A stretch of DNA of 64,000 bases from Cellulomonas chitinilytica (GTDB lineage Bacteria > Actinomycetota > Actinomycetes > Actinomycetales > Cellulomonadaceae). The DNA is taken from assembly GCF_016862675.1 (NCBI RefSeq), contig NZ_BONK01000015.1:62001-126000 (forward strand), read 5' to 3'. The translations under genes and the position numbers were made by a program. Of this stretch, positions 54,921 to 64,000 are shown piece after piece (position 1 is the stretch's first letter; the number at the start of each line of letters is the position of its first letter). The notes below the pieces were generated by a model, which ran no database searches, was not told the origin of the DNA, and saw only the letters and a list, made by a program, of their open reading frames with translations.

Positions 54921-57900
54921 GTGCGTCGTGCCCGCACCACCCGTCCCCGTCCCCACGCCTGGACCGGCGCCCTCGCCGCGCTCGCGGTCGTCGTGCCCCT
55001 CGCGCTCGTCGCGACCGCCGGGCCCGCGACCGCGGCGCCGGGCGACCTCGCGCTGACGGGCACGGCCTCCGCCTCGCAGTTCCAGTCCGACGCCGACGGC
55101 ACGTTCCCGCCGGGCGCGGCGACCGACGGTGACCCGGGCACCCGCTGGGCCAGCGGCAACGGCCCGGACGAGGACGTGCCGTTCACGGCGTGGCTGCAGG
55201 TCGACCTCGGCACGACCGCGGCCGTCGACCACGTGGTGCTCGCCTGGGAGGCCGCGTACGCGCGGGGCTACGAGGTGCAGGTCGCGACCGCGGACCCGGC
55301 GGACCCGGCGGACCCGGCGTCGTGGACCACGGTGCAGACCGAGACCGCAGGTGACGGCGGGACCGACGACCTGACGCTCGCGACCCCGGTGGACGCCCGA
55401 TACGTGCGGCTCCAGATGAACCAGCGCACGAGCTTCGACTGGGACCCGGCCCGCCTGCACTGGTACGGGTACTCGCTCTTCTCGTTGGAGGTGTACGGCA
55501 CTCCGACCGAGATCGCGACGGCGTTCGGCACCACCGGGGCGACGGTCCCGGCGGGCAGCGCCGCGACCGTCCCCGTCGTGCTGGCCGTCCCGGCCGCGAC
55601 CGAGCAGTCGGTGCACGTGTCGTCGACCGGCGGCACCGCGACGCCCGGCACGGACTACACCGCGGTGGACCAGGTCGTGACGTTCGCGCCGGGGGAGACC
55701 ACCGCCGACGTCAGCGTGCCCACGGTCGACCACGGCCCGCTCGCCCCGGTCCGGACAGTGACGCTCGCCCTCGACACCCCGTCGTCCGGCCTGGTCCTGG
55801 GCGGCCGCACCACCGCGACGGTGACGATCACCCCGCACGGCCAGCTTCCCGACGTCGGCGCGGTGACCGTGCTCGACGACTACGAGGACGGCGTCCCCGC
55901 CGGCTACACGACGTGGGGCATCAGCGCGCCCGTGACCCCGGTGCTCACCACCGCACCGGCCGACCACGACGGCGACGCGCTCGTCGCGACGGTGTCCGGC
56001 ACCCCGGCGGCGGGCGACTGGTTCGGCTTCACGCACGACACGTCCCCCACCGACTGGTCGGCGCACGACGGCTTCACGTTCTGGTTCCTCGGCACGGGCG
56101 GCGGCGGCCTGCTCCGGTACGAGGTGAAGAGCAACGGCCAGCTGTTCGAGACGTCCGTCGTCGACGACGCCGCGGGCTGGCGTCAGGTGAACGTCGCGTT
56201 CGCGACGCTGCGGCTGAAGAACGACCCGGCTTCCGACGCGCGCTTCGACCCGCACGTCTCGGCAGGCTTCGCGGTCACGCTCACGGACCTGGGTGCCGGC
56301 GCGTGGCAGTTCGACGACCTCGGGCTCTACGACCGGGTGACGACGGTCGAGGACGCCGAGGGCGACGTCCCGATCGCCGACCCCGGCACCACGGTCGGCC
56401 TGTTCACGTGGGGCTCCACGGGCGCCGACGTGACGCTCGGCGTCACGCAGCAGGACCGCGAGGGCGCCCCGGCCGGCAACCACGTGCTGTCCGGCACGTA
56501 CCTGATCCCGTCGGGCGGCTGGGGCGGGTTCAGCGAGAACCTCGCCGCCGGGCAGGACTGGAGCTCGTTCCGCGGCATCCGGCTGCTCTGGTACGCCTCG
56601 CAGGACAACCGCCCCGCGTCGCCGACCGCGGGCGACGACATCAAGGTCGAGCTGAAGGACGGCGGCCCGGACGGCGAGCACTCCGAGCTGTGGGCCACCA
56701 CGTTCAAGGACAACTGGTCGCCCGACGGCAGCCGGTGGAAGGTCGTCGACCTGCCCTTCTCGCAGTTCACGCTCTCCGGCTACCAGCCGGGCGACGCGGC
56801 GACCCGCAACGGCACCCTCGACCTGACGTCGTCGTGGGGGTACGCGCTGACGTTCGTGCCTGGGCTGTCGACCACCAAGGGCTGGGCCGTCGACGACGTG
56901 CAGCTCTACGGCTCCGCGGTCCCCGCGCCGACCGCGTCGGTGGCGGCCGCGCAGGACGTCGTGCTCGTCGACCCCGGTGAGACCGCGCACGTCCCGGTGG
57001 TGCTCACGACCACGGACGGCGAGCCGCTCACCGACGCCGTCACCGTGACCTACACGAACGGGCCCGGCACCGCGACGGCGGGCACCCACTACGACGCCTT
57101 CGGCGGCACGCTCACGTTCGACGCGGGCACCGCCTCCGGGACGACGCAGACGATCGACGTCGTCACCCGTGCGACGGCCGCCGTGGACGACGCCCGGACG
57201 GTCGAGGTCACCCTCGCCGCGACCGGCGCCGCCGTCGGCACGTCGCCCCGCGTGGTGCTCGACGCGGTCGGTGCGCCGTACCTGGACGCGAACCGCCCGA
57301 CGGCGGAGCGCGTCGAGGACCTGCTCGGCCGCATGACGCTCGCCGAGAAGATCGGCCAGATGACCCAGGCCGAGCGCCTCGGACTGCAGTCGCCGCGGCA
57401 GATCGGGGACCTGGCCCTCGGGTCGGTGCTGTCCGGCGGCGGTTCGGTCCCCGCGCAGAACACGGCCGCGGGCTGGGCGGACATGGTCGACGGCTTCCAG
57501 CGCCAGGCGCTGTCCACCCGGCTGCAGATCCCGCTGATCTACGGCGTCGACGCCGTGCACGGCCACAACAACGTGGCCGGGGCGACGATCTTCCCGCACA
57601 ACGAGGGCCTCGGCGCCGCGCGCGACGCCGACCTCGTCGAGCAGGCCGCGCAGGCCACGGCCGCCGAGGTCCGTGCGACAGGCGTCCCGTGGGCGTTCGC
57701 CCCGTGCCTGTGCGTCACGCGCGACGAGCGGTGGGGCCGCAGCTACGAGTCGTTCGGCGAGGACCCCGCCCTGGTCGCGGCCATGGCCGGCCCGGCGATC
57801 ACCGGCCTGCAGGGCGACGACCCCGCCGACATCGCCGGCGCCGACGAGGTGCTCGCCACCGCGAAGCACTGGGTCGGCGACGGCGGCACCACGTACGACC

Positions 57901-60029
57901 CGGCGCTCGCGGGCACCGGCTACCCGATCGACCAGGGCATCACGCACGTCGCCTCGCTCGACGAGCTGAAGCGGCTCTACGTGGCGCCCTACGAGCCCGC
58001 GATCGCGGCCGGTGTCGGCTCGATCATGCCGTCGTACTCCGCGGTCTCGGTCGACGGCGGCGCACCCGTCCGGATGCACGAGGACAAGGCGCTGAACACC
58101 GACCTGCTCAAGGGCGACCTGGGCTTCGACGGCTTCCTCATCAGCGACTGGGAGGGCATCGACAAGCTCCCGGGCGGCACGTACCAGGACAAGGCGGCGC
58201 GGGCGGTGAACGCCGGGCTCGACATGGCGATGGCGCCGTACAACTTCGGGGCGTTCATCACCTCGACCACGGCCAGCGTCGAGTCCGGCGCGGTCAGCAC
58301 CGCACGGGTCGACGACGCGGTCCGGCGGATCCTCACCCAGAAGTTCGCGCTCGGCCTGTTCGAGAAGCCGTTCGCCGACCGCTCCCAGGCGGGTGCCGTC
58401 GGCTCCGACGCCCACCGGGCGATCGCCCGCGACGCGGCCGGCGAGTCGCAGGTGCTGCTCAAGAACGACGCGGTCCTCCCGCTCGCCAAGGACGCCCACG
58501 TGTACGTCGCGGGCTCCAACGCCGACGACCTCGGCAACCAGGCCGGCGGCTGGACGATCTCGTGGCAGGGCTCGTCGGGGCCGATCACCACAGGCACGAC
58601 GATCCTCGGCGGGATCCGAGGAGTTGCGCCGGCCGCGGCGGTGACCTTCTCGAAGGACGCCTCGGCGCCCGTCGGCGACGCGACCGTCGGGGTCGTCGTG
58701 GTCGGCGAGACGCCGTACGCGGAGGGACAGGGCGACGTCGGCAACAACGGCAAGAGCCTGTCCCTGTCGGCCGCCGACCGGACCGCGATCGACCGCGTCT
58801 GCGCGGCCGTCCCGTGCGCGGTGCTCGTCGTCTCCGGGCGTCCGCAGCTCGTCACCGACCAGCTCGGCGAGATCGACGCGCTCGTGGCGTCGTGGCTGCC
58901 CGGATCCGAGGGCGCGGGCGTCGCGGACGTCCTGTTCGGCGACCGCCCGTTCACCGGGCGGCTGCCGGTGACCTGGCCGGCGACCGCCGAGCAGGTCCCG
59001 GTCAACGTCGGTGACGCCACGTACGACCCGCTGTACGCGTACGGCTGGGGCCTGCGCACCGACGCGCAGCGGGACCGCCTCACGACGGTCGTCGCCGACC
59101 TCCCGGCGGGCGCCGCGCGCGACGCGGTGCAGGCGGTGCTCGACGCGCCCGTCTGGTCGGGCTCGGAGCTCGACCCGTCGACGCTGACCACGGCGGTCCC
59201 GCTGCTCGCGACGGCCGCAGGTCTGCTCGACGGCACCGACCGGGACACGGCCGAGGCGGCGGGGCTCGTCGTCTCGCTGCTCCGCGACCTCGCGCAGCAG
59301 GCGGTCGTCGCGGACGCTGCCGCGCAGGCCCTGCCGGACGACGCCGTCGCCCTCACCGCCGACGCCGAGCACGCCCTGATGTCCGGGGCGGCCGGGGACG
59401 CGGCCGAGCTCCTCGCCCAGGTCATCGGGGTCTCGACGACCGCACCGGTGGCCTCGACGACCACCCTGACGCTCTCGTCGACGGTCGCCGTGCTCGGCCA
59501 CCCCGCGACGGCGCGCGTCACGGTCGCCGCCGACGGGACGACCCCGACCGGAACGGTCGACATCCAGGCCGACGGCGTGACCGTGGCGAGCGTCACGCTC
59601 AGCCGCGGCACCGGCAAGGTCGCCCTCCCGGCGACCCTCGTCGCCGGCCACCACCGGATCGTCGCGGTGTACGCCGGCACCCCCGGAACCGACCCGCCGG
59701 TACTCGGCTCGTCGTCGAGGTCCGTGACCTACGTGGTGACCCCGACCCTGCCGCGCGTCACGACGGACGGCACCGACTGGACGGTCCGCGCGAAGGATCC
59801 GAAGACGGTCCAGGTGCAGGTCAGCGGCGTCCCGGGCCTCACCCCGACGGGCACGGTCGACGTGTGGGTCAACGGTGCCCGCCGCGGCACCGCCACGCTC
59901 GACGCCGCCGGGCACGCGACGGTCACGCTGCCGTCGTCCACCAGGACCTCGCTCGTCGTCGTGACGTACCGCGGCGACGACAGCTACCTCCCGTGGGCGT
60001 CCCTGCCCCACCTGCTGGTGGTCCGCTGA
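54921..60029 (+). CDS. giant secreted multidomain GH3 beta-glucosidase/exoglucanase
   Basis: A 1702-residue exported protein. Order: signal peptide (about 1-36), F5/8-type (CBM32-like) domain (37-192), Calx-beta-like domain (200-310), two CBM11-like beta-sandwiches (315-472, 474-667), second Calx-beta-like domain (670-784), GH3 N-terminal barrel (790-1147), GH3 C-terminal domain (1160-1380), a helical Ala-rich linker, and two Ig-like repeats (1510-1702). The GH3 nucleophile is Asp1076 in LISDWEGI; KHWVGDGGT and the GVPWAFAPCLCVTRDERWGR segment (in parts) are typical. It should release glucose from beta-glucan ends outside the cell. GTG 54921 follows GGGAG at eight bases. No sorting signal or membrane anchor is seen. 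Confidence 0.92.
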   Translation: MRRARTTRPRPHAWTGALAALAVVVPLALVATAGPATAAPGDLALTGTASASQFQSDADGTFPPGAATDGDPGTRWASGNGPDEDVPFTAWLQVDLGTTAAVDHVVLAWEAAYARGYEVQVATADPADPADPASWTTVQTETAGDGGTDDLTLATPVDARYVRLQMNQRTSFDWDPARLHWYGYSLFSLEVYGTPTEIATAFGTTGATVPAGSAATVPVVLAVPAATEQSVHVSSTGGTATPGTDYTAVDQVVTFAPGETTADVSVPTVDHGPLAPVRTVTLALDTPSSGLVLGGRTTATVTITPHGQLPDVGAVTVLDDYEDGVPAGYTTWGISAPVTPVLTTAPADHDGDALVATVSGTPAAGDWFGFTHDTSPTDWSAHDGFTFWFLGTGGGGLLRYEVKSNGQLFETSVVDDAAGWRQVNVAFATLRLKNDPASDARFDPHVSAGFAVTLTDLGAGAWQFDDLGLYDRVTTVEDAEGDVPIADPGTTVGLFTWGSTGADVTLGVTQQDREGAPAGNHVLSGTYLIPSGGWGGFSENLAAGQDWSSFRGIRLLWYASQDNRPASPTAGDDIKVELKDGGPDGEHSELWATTFKDNWSPDGSRWKVVDLPFSQFTLSGYQPGDAATRNGTLDLTSSWGYALTFVPGLSTTKGWAVDDVQLYGSAVPAPTASVAAAQDVVLVDPGETAHVPVVLTTTDGEPLTDAVTVTYTNGPGTATAGTHYDAFGGTLTFDAGTASGTTQTIDVVTRATAAVDDARTVEVTLAATGAAVGTSPRVVLDAVGAPYLDANRPTAERVEDLLGRMTLAEKIGQMTQAERLGLQSPRQIGDLALGSVLSGGGSVPAQNTAAGWADMVDGFQRQALSTRLQIPLIYGVDAVHGHNNVAGATIFPHNEGLGAARDADLVEQAAQATAAEVRATGVPWAFAPCLCVTRDERWGRSYESFGEDPALVAAMAGPAITGLQGDDPADIAGADEVLATAKHWVGDGGTTYDPALAGTGYPIDQGITHVASLDELKRLYVAPYEPAIAAGVGSIMPSYSAVSVDGGAPVRMHEDKALNTDLLKGDLGFDGFLISDWEGIDKLPGGTYQDKAARAVNAGLDMAMAPYNFGAFITSTTASVESGAVSTARVDDAVRRILTQKFALGLFEKPFADRSQAGAVGSDAHRAIARDAAGESQVLLKNDAVLPLAKDAHVYVAGSNADDLGNQAGGWTISWQGSSGPITTGTTILGGIRGVAPAAAVTFSKDASAPVGDATVGVVVVGETPYAEGQGDVGNNGKSLSLSAADRTAIDRVCAAVPCAVLVVSGRPQLVTDQLGEIDALVASWLPGSEGAGVADVLFGDRPFTGRLPVTWPATAEQVPVNVGDATYDPLYAYGWGLRTDAQRDRLTTVVADLPAGAARDAVQAVLDAPVWSGSELDPSTLTTAVPLLATAAGLLDGTDRDTAEAAGLVVSLLRDLAQQAVVADAAAQALPDDAVALTADAEHALMSGAAGDAAELLAQVIGVSTTAPVASTTTLTLSSTVAVLGHPATARVTVAADGTTPTGTVDIQADGVTVASVTLSRGTGKVALPATLVAGHHRIVAVYAGTPGTDPPVLGSSSRSVTYVVTPTLPRVTTDGTDWTVRAKDPKTVQVQVSGVPGLTPTGTVDVWVNGARRGTATLDAAGHATVTLPSSTRTSLVVVTYRGDDSYLPWASLPHLLVVR

Positions 60030-60039
60030 GAGGACGGGC

Positions 60040-60071
60040 GGCCCGCCCGGGACCCCGTTCCCGGGCGGGCC
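60040..60071 (+). terminator. terminator after the GH3 gene
   Basis: GGCCCGCCCGGGA (60040-60052) and its exact complement (60059-60071) form a 13-bp stem with a 6-base loop. Confidence 0.85.
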
Positions 60072-60125
60072 GACCCCTGCGTGCGCGAGAATGGGTGGCA
60101 GACCCGTCCGCCACCAGGAGCCTCC

Positions 60126-61457
60126 GTGACCTTCGAGCACGCCCCCCGCGTCGCCATGCTCTCGGTGCACACCTCACCCCTGGAGCAGCCGGGGACCGGT
60201 GACGCGGGCGGCATGAACGTGTACGTGCTCGAGCTGTCCCGGGCGCTGGCCGCCCGCGGCGCGCGCGTCGAGATCTTCACGCGGGCCACGTCGTCCGACC
60301 TGCCCGAGACCGTCGTCCTGCCGGGGACGGACGCGACCGGCCGCGAGCTCACCCACGACGAGTCCCGCGACGTGCTCCTCGCGCACGCCGTCGAGCCGGG
60401 CGTCACCCCGCCGGTCCTCGTGCACCACGTGCCCGCCGGCCCGTTCGAGCGGCTCGACAAGAACGACCTCCCCGGCGTCCTGTGCGGCATGGCCGCCGGC
60501 GTGCTGCGCTCCGAGGCCGCCCGGCGCCCGGGCTGGTACGACGTGGTCCACTCGCACTACTGGCTGTCCGGCCAGGTCGGGCGCATCGCCGCCGACCGGT
60601 GGGAGGTGCCGCTCGTGCACACCGCCCACACCCTGGCCCGCGTGAAGAACGCGTCGCTCGCCCCCGGCGACAGCCCCGAGCCGCACGGCCGGGTGCTCGG
60701 CGAGGAGCAGGTCGTCGCGGAGGCCGACGCGCTCGTCGCGAGCACCCCGTGCGAGGCGAACGAGCTCGTCGAGCTGTACGGCGCCGACCCGTCCCGCGTG
60801 CACGTCGTCGAGCCCGGCGTCGACCTCGACCGGTTCGCCCCCGTCCCCGCCGCCGACCGCCTCGCCGCCCGGCGCGCGCTCGGCCTGCCCGTCGACCGCG
60901 ACGTCGTCCTGTTCGCCGGCCGCGTCCAGGCCCTCAAGGCGCCCGACGTGCTCGTCCAGGCCCTCGGCGTGCTGCGCGCCACCGGCCGCCCGGTCCCGCT
61001 GCTCGTCGTCCTGGGCGGCCCGTCCGGCCGCTCCACCGCCGTGCGGGAACTGCAGGCGCTCGCGGCCGTCACCGGCGTGCCCGACGACGTCGTCGTCCGC
61101 CCGCCCGCCGACCGCGACACCCTCGCCACCTGGTACCACGCGGCCGACGTGGTCGCGATGCCGTCGCGCAGCGAGTCGTTCGGGCTGGTCGCCGCGGAGG
61201 CGCAGGCCAGCGGCGTGCCCGTCGTGGCGGCGTCCGTCGGCGGGCTGCGCCTGATCGTCGACGACGGCGTCTCCGGCCGGCTGGTGCGCGGGCACGACCC
61301 CGCCGTGTGGGCCGACGTCCTGTCCGACGTGCTGGCCGATAAGGCCGCGCTCACGACGATGTCCGCGAGCGCCCGTCAGGTCGCCGAACGGTTCGGCTGG
61401 GGCACCACCGCCGACCAGCTCCTCAAGGTGTACGGCGTCGCCGCCGAGGGCCGCTGA
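60126..61457 (+). CDS. mshA: D-inositol-3-phosphate glycosyltransferase (mycothiol synthesis)
   Basis: A 443-residue GT4 (GT-B fold) enzyme that transfers GlcNAc from UDP-GlcNAc to inositol 3-phosphate, the first step of mycothiol synthesis. Signature parts: [30 protein letters not shown] (in parts), [26 protein letters not shown] and the donor-binding [21 protein letters not shown] 60126 follows AGGAGC at seven bases. It stands alone after a terminator. It supports an actinobacterial host and a thiol cofactor for the DinB-like protein at 7932. Confidence 0.92.
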   Translation: MTFEHAPRVAMLSVHTSPLEQPGTGDAGGMNVYVLELSRALAARGARVEIFTRATSSDLPETVVLPGTDATGRELTHDESRDVLLAHAVEPGVTPPVLVHHVPAGPFERLDKNDLPGVLCGMAAGVLRSEAARRPGWYDVVHSHYWLSGQVGRIAADRWEVPLVHTAHTLARVKNASLAPGDSPEPHGRVLGEEQVVAEADALVASTPCEANELVELYGADPSRVHVVEPGVDLDRFAPVPAADRLAARRALGLPVDRDVVLFAGRVQALKAPDVLVQALGVLRATGRPVPLLVVLGGPSGRSTAVRELQALAAVTGVPDDVVVRPPADRDTLATWYHAADVVAMPSRSESFGLVAAEAQASGVPVVAASVGGLRLIVDDGVSGRLVRGHDPAVWADVLSDVLADKAALTTMSASARQVAERFGWGTTADQLLKVYGVAAEGR

Positions 61458-61460
61458 CCC

Positions 61461-61811
61461 TCACTCGGGCTGCCAGAGCTCGATCCGGTTCCCCTCGGGG
61501 TCGGTGACCCACCCGAACCGGCCGACACCCTCCATGTCCTGCGTCTCCTCGGCCACCGCCGCACCTGCGGCGCGCAGCTGCGCGAGCATCGCGTCGAGGT
61601 CACGGACCCGGAAGTTGAGCATCGTCTGCTGGGCGACCGGGAAGTAGTCGCTCCCGGTCTCGAAGGGGGCGAACACCGTCGGCCCGGCCTCCGGCTGCCA
61701 CAGCCCGTGCTCGTCGAGGTCGAGACCCAGGACGTCCCGGTACCAGGCGCCCAGCGCCACCGGGTCGGACGCCCGCACGAAGTACCCGCCGATGCCCACC
61801 ACGCGTTCCAT
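61461..61811 (-). CDS. VOC (glyoxalase/bleomycin resistance-like) family protein
   Basis: A 116-residue protein of paired beta-alpha-beta-beta-beta modules: [25 protein letters not shown] starts the first (in parts) and [21 protein letters not shown] the second, ending in the typical [13 protein letters not shown]. Metal ligands of glyoxalases would include the final Glu. Function is not predictable: isomerase, dioxygenase or binding protein. It converges with mshA, their stops four bases apart, and may be leaderless (CATGCT six bases before ATG 61811). Confidence 0.85.
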   Translation of the reverse strand: MERVVGIGGYFVRASDPVALGAWYRDVLGLDLDEHGLWQPEAGPTVFAPFETGSDYFPVAQQTMLNFRVRDLDAMLAQLRAAGAAVAEETQDMEGVGRFGWVTDPEGNRIELWQPE

Positions 61812-61903
61812 CCCGCCAGCATGCCGCGCGCCACCGACAGACGGTGGACCGACGGGCGGCGGACAACCGACGGACGTCCCGGACGCACCGGCCGAGGCTG
61901 CGG

Positions 61904-61909
61904 CAGGAT
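61904..61909 (+). promoter_or_regulatory. candidate -10 element (CAGGAT) before gpmA
   Basis: CAGGAT is followed by 6 bases and ATG 61916, again leaderless spacing, though the hexamer starts with C. Confidence 0.35.
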
Positions 61910-61915
61910 GGCCCC

Positions 61916-62656
61916 ATGACCTACACCCTCGTGCTGCTCCGCCACGGCGAGAGCGAGTGGAACGCCAAGAACCTGTTCACCGGCTGGGTCGACGTGGCCC
62001 TCTCCGAGAAGGGCATCGAGGAGGCGAAGCGCGGCGGCACGCTGCTCACCGACGCGGGCGTGCTGCCCGACGTGGTGCACACGTCGCTGCTGCGTCGCGC
62101 GATCACCACGGCGAACCTCGCGCTCGACGCCGCGGACCGTCACTGGATCCCCGTGAAGCGCAGCTGGCGCCTGAACGAGCGCCACTACGGCGCCCTGCAG
62201 GGCAAGGACAAGAAGCAGACGCTCGACGAGTACGGCGAGGAGCAGTTCATGCTCTGGCGCCGCTCGTACGACGTGCCGCCGCCGGACATCACGCCCGGCT
62301 CGGAGTACTCGCAGGACGCCGACCCGCGCTACGCCGGTGAGCCGATCCCGCTGGCCGAGGCGCTCGCGCAGGTGCTCGTCCGTGCGCTGCCGTACTGGGA
62401 GTCGGACATCGTCCCGGACCTGCAGGCGGGCAAGGTCGTGCTCGTCGCCGCGCACGGCAACTCGATCCGGGCGCTGGTGAAGCACCTGGACGGCGTGGAC
62501 GACGCGACGATCGCCGGGATCAACATCCCGACGGGCATCCCGCTGCTCTACACGCTCGACGAGGAGACCCTCAAGCCGACCAACCCGGGCGGCACGTACC
62601 TCGACCCCGAGGCGGCCGCGGAGGCCATCAAGGCGGTCGCGAACCAGGGTCGCTGA
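61916..62656 (+). CDS. gpmA: 2,3-bisphosphoglycerate-dependent phosphoglycerate mutase
   Basis: A 246-residue glycolytic enzyme interconverting 3- and 2-phosphoglycerate. The phosphorylated His10 lies in [29 protein letters not shown] and [17 protein letters not shown] (second catalytic His) are intact. Length is that of the dimeric/tetrameric dPGM group. In many actinobacteria it lies between mshA and the phoU/senX3 region, as here. ATG 61916 gives the usual N-terminus; upstream in-frame sequence is not family-like. Confidence 0.96.
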   Translation: MTYTLVLLRHGESEWNAKNLFTGWVDVALSEKGIEEAKRGGTLLTDAGVLPDVVHTSLLRRAITTANLALDAADRHWIPVKRSWRLNERHYGALQGKDKKQTLDEYGEEQFMLWRRSYDVPPPDITPGSEYSQDADPRYAGEPIPLAEALAQVLVRALPYWESDIVPDLQAGKVVLVAAHGNSIRALVKHLDGVDDATIAGINIPTGIPLLYTLDEETLKPTNPGGTYLDPEAAAEAIKAVANQGR

Positions 62657-62669
62657 CCCAGGTCCGAGA

Positions 62670-62714
62670 ACGACGACGCGCCGGTCACCCCACGGGTGGC
62701 CGGCGCGTCGTCGT
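62670..62714. terminator. bidirectional terminator between gpmA and the MmcQ/YjbR gene
   Basis: ACGACGACGCGCCGG (62670-62684) pairs exactly with 62700-62714; the interior adds CACCC/GGGTG. The right arm lies within the 3' end of the MmcQ/YjbR gene. Confidence 0.8.
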
Positions 62715-63131
62715 CCCGGGCTCGGCTGCCGCGTCGAACGCCGCGACCGCGGCCCGCGTGGCCGACAGCCGCCAGCCTGCCTCGACGATCTCCTCGAGCT
62801 CGGTCCAGTCGGGGGAGTGCGCGGCGTCGAGGTGCGCGGCGACCCACCCGTACCTGCCCATGTACGGGGCGACGAAGTACCGGTCGGGGTCGCGCGCGAC
62901 GATCGCCTGCTGCTCGTGCCGGTCGGCCTTGCACCACAGGGCGAGCCGCCCGTCGGCGTGGTGGTCGGGCAGGATCCAGGCGAACCGCTTGCCCCGGGTG
63001 AAGAACCCGGTGTTCCCGTACGGGTCGACCTCCGCGGTGGTCTCGGGCAGCCGCCCGACGACCGCCCCGATCCGCCGTCGCGCCTCGGCGACGTCGTCGT
63101 CGCCCCACCCGAGCACCCGCTCCTGGCTCAT
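62685..63131 (-). CDS. MmcQ/YjbR family protein
   Basis: A 148-residue protein of the MmcQ/YjbR (CyaY-like fold) family. Seen: GNTGFFTRGKRFAWIL and LALWCKADRHEQQAIVARDPDRYFV, then YGWVAAHLDA, the usual pattern. It is often called DNA-binding, but the role is not established. ATG 63131 is six bases after TACCGT, a leaderless pattern. It is followed on its strand only by the terminator; phoU lies upstream in the same direction with a gap of 51 bases. Confidence 0.85.
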   Translation of the reverse strand: MSQERVLGWGDDDVAEARRRIGAVVGRLPETTAEVDPYGNTGFFTRGKRFAWILPDHHADGRLALWCKADRHEQQAIVARDPDRYFVAPYMGRYGWVAAHLDAAHSPDWTELEEIVEAGWRLSATRAAVAAFDAAAEPGTTTRRPPVG

Positions 63132-63137
63132 CGGCCC

Positions 63138-63143
63138 ACGGTA
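63138..63143 (-). promoter_or_regulatory. candidate -10 element (TACCGT) of a leaderless promoter for the MmcQ/YjbR gene
   Basis: On the minus strand TACCGT is followed by 6 bases and ATG 63131. Confidence 0.5.
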
Positions 63144-63182
63144 GCGACGCCCCGCGGGCGAGCGACCCGGCGACGGGCCGGG

Positions 63183-63842
63183 TCAGGAGGCGGAGATCTC
63201 CTCGCCGACATTCCCCGTCACCAGGTACACGACGCGGCGCGCGACGGAGACGCCGTGGTCGCCGAACCTCTCGTAGTACCGGCCGACGAGCGTGACGTCG
63301 ACGGTCTCCTGCGGGGTGCCGGTCCACGAGCCGCCGAGCAGCGCCGTGAACGAGTCCTCGTGCAGCTCGTCGAGGAGGTCGTCGTCCTGCTCGATGGACT
63401 CGGCGATCGCGAGGTCGCGGTTCTCCAGCAACGTGGTGAGGCGGCGCGCCACGCGGACGGCGGCGTCGTGCATCTCGGCGAACGTCCCGGAGAGCCCGTG
63501 CGGGATCGCGTGCCGCGGGTAGCGGCCGCGGGCGACCTGCGCGACGTGGCGGGCGAGGTCGCCCATCCGCTCCATGGTCGCGCTCATCCGCAGCGCGGAG
63601 ACGACGATCCGCAGGTCGGTCGCGACCGGGGCCTGCTGGGCCAGCAGCAGCACGCAGCGCTCGTCGAGGTCGCGCTCCAGCGCGTCGATCTCGAGGTCGC
63701 CGGCGATGACCGTCTCGGCGAGCGCGAGGTCCGCCGTGAGGAGCGCGACGCCCGCATCGGTGATCGCGCGCTCGACCCGGCCCGCGAGGGTGACCAGGTC
63801 GTCGCCGAGCTGGGTGAGCTCGGCGTCGAAGATGTCCCGCAT
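63183..63842 (-). CDS. phoU: phosphate uptake regulator PhoU
   Basis: A 219-residue all-helical protein made of two related three-helix bundles. The metal-binding signatures ERMGDLARHVAQ (first half) and YYERFGDHGVSVAR (second half) are clear. PhoU restrains PstSCAB phosphate uptake and the Pho two-component system. ATG 63842 follows GAGAGGATCAC; upstream in-frame sequence lacks family features. No pst genes or histidine kinase fall inside the window, but the divergent partner may begin just beyond the right edge. Confidence 0.93.
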   Translation of the reverse strand: MRDIFDAELTQLGDDLVTLAGRVERAITDAGVALLTADLALAETVIAGDLEIDALERDLDERCVLLLAQQAPVATDLRIVVSALRMSATMERMGDLARHVAQVARGRYPRHAIPHGLSGTFAEMHDAAVRVARRLTTLLENRDLAIAESIEQDDDLLDELHEDSFTALLGGSWTGTPQETVDVTLVGRYYERFGDHGVSVARRVVYLVTGNVGEEISAS

Positions 63843-64000
63843 GTGATCCTCTCCCGTCGCGACGGGGTGCCGCGCGGTCGTCAGGCTGACACCGGCAGAT
63901 GAACGGCTGGGCTCGCCCAGGTGAACGGACGGCGGCGGTTGGGCCGCACGGCACGGTCCGCGCAGGCCCATCGTGCGCGCCCGTCCGACTTGCCCGTTAC
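63843..64000. other. upstream region of phoU, cut by window edge
   Basis: These 158 bases contain no supported gene. They probably hold the phoU promoter and perhaps that of a divergent gene beyond the edge; no clear promoter elements were identified. Confidence 0.4.

Noticed and set aside
52725..60170. Very long open frame on the minus strand opposite the lactonase, LLM and GH3 genes
   Set aside because: It is an antisense shadow of high-GC codons: Arg-rich, no domain, and it crosses real genes on both strands.

Overview
The window is very G+C-rich, with codons ending almost always in G or C, frequent GTG starts and 4-base GTGA/ATGA start-stop overlaps. Gene content points to a high-GC actinobacterium: mycothiol synthesis (mshA), Lsr2, DUF2342, DUF3180, DUF5995, an F420-type oxidoreductase, and the order tilS-hpt-ftsH-folE-folP-folBK-panC-panD-nadB. 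The many large secreted glycoside hydrolases with carbohydrate-binding modules suggest a plant-polysaccharide degrader of the Cellulomonas type. The genus is inferred, not shown.

Layout. 1-9000: mixed housekeeping and stress genes (partial alpha/beta hydrolase, zinc-free MDR oxidoreductase, DUF5995, TPR-GGDEF diguanylate cyclase, HtrA-like protease, CPA2 antiporter, VapBC-type toxin-antitoxin, maleylpyruvate-isomerase-like protein). 8682-11386: metY-metX for methionine. 11968-15621: cell-wall genes (NlpC/P60 hydrolase, D-Ala-D-Ala carboxypeptidase) around inorganic pyrophosphatase. 15729-30641: a long co-oriented block running from DUF2342 through tilS, hpt, ftsH, folate, two PH-domain membrane proteins, pantothenate and nadB, closed by a strong hairpin.

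30701-41940: a polysaccharide-degradation island between nadB and nadC. It holds a divergent GH64 beta-1,3-glucanase with a ricin-type lectin domain and two giant tandem GH10 xylanases that share promoter layout, leader and signal-peptide DNA. One carries a CE4 deacetylase domain and Ig-like repeats; the other ends in a sortase signal. 42092-45291: the conserved nadC-lysS-small membrane protein-lsr2 segment, ending in four perfect 20-bp repeats and a perfect 20-bp-stem terminator. 45504-49552: xylAB with a divergent ROK regulator, which can take xylose released by the xylanases into the pentose phosphate pathway.

49562-54664: an accessory stretch with an orphan sugar-type binding lipoprotein, a secreted protein translationally coupled to a small membrane protein (relaxed codon use), a lactonase and a LLM oxidoreductase. 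54921-60029: a 1702-residue multidomain GH3 enzyme with an 18-bp palindrome upstream. 60126-63842: mshA, a VOC protein, gpmA, a MmcQ/YjbR protein and phoU.

A recurring signal is a TANNNT -10 hexamer 6-8 bases before the start codon, the pattern of leaderless actinobacterial mRNAs, at nine or more genes. No tRNA, rRNA, CRISPR array, insertion sequence or prophage was recognised. The most promising leads are the shared xylanase control DNA, the secreted/membrane protein pair at 51618-52552, the repeat-rich control region before the NlpC/P60 gene, and the repeats after lsr2.
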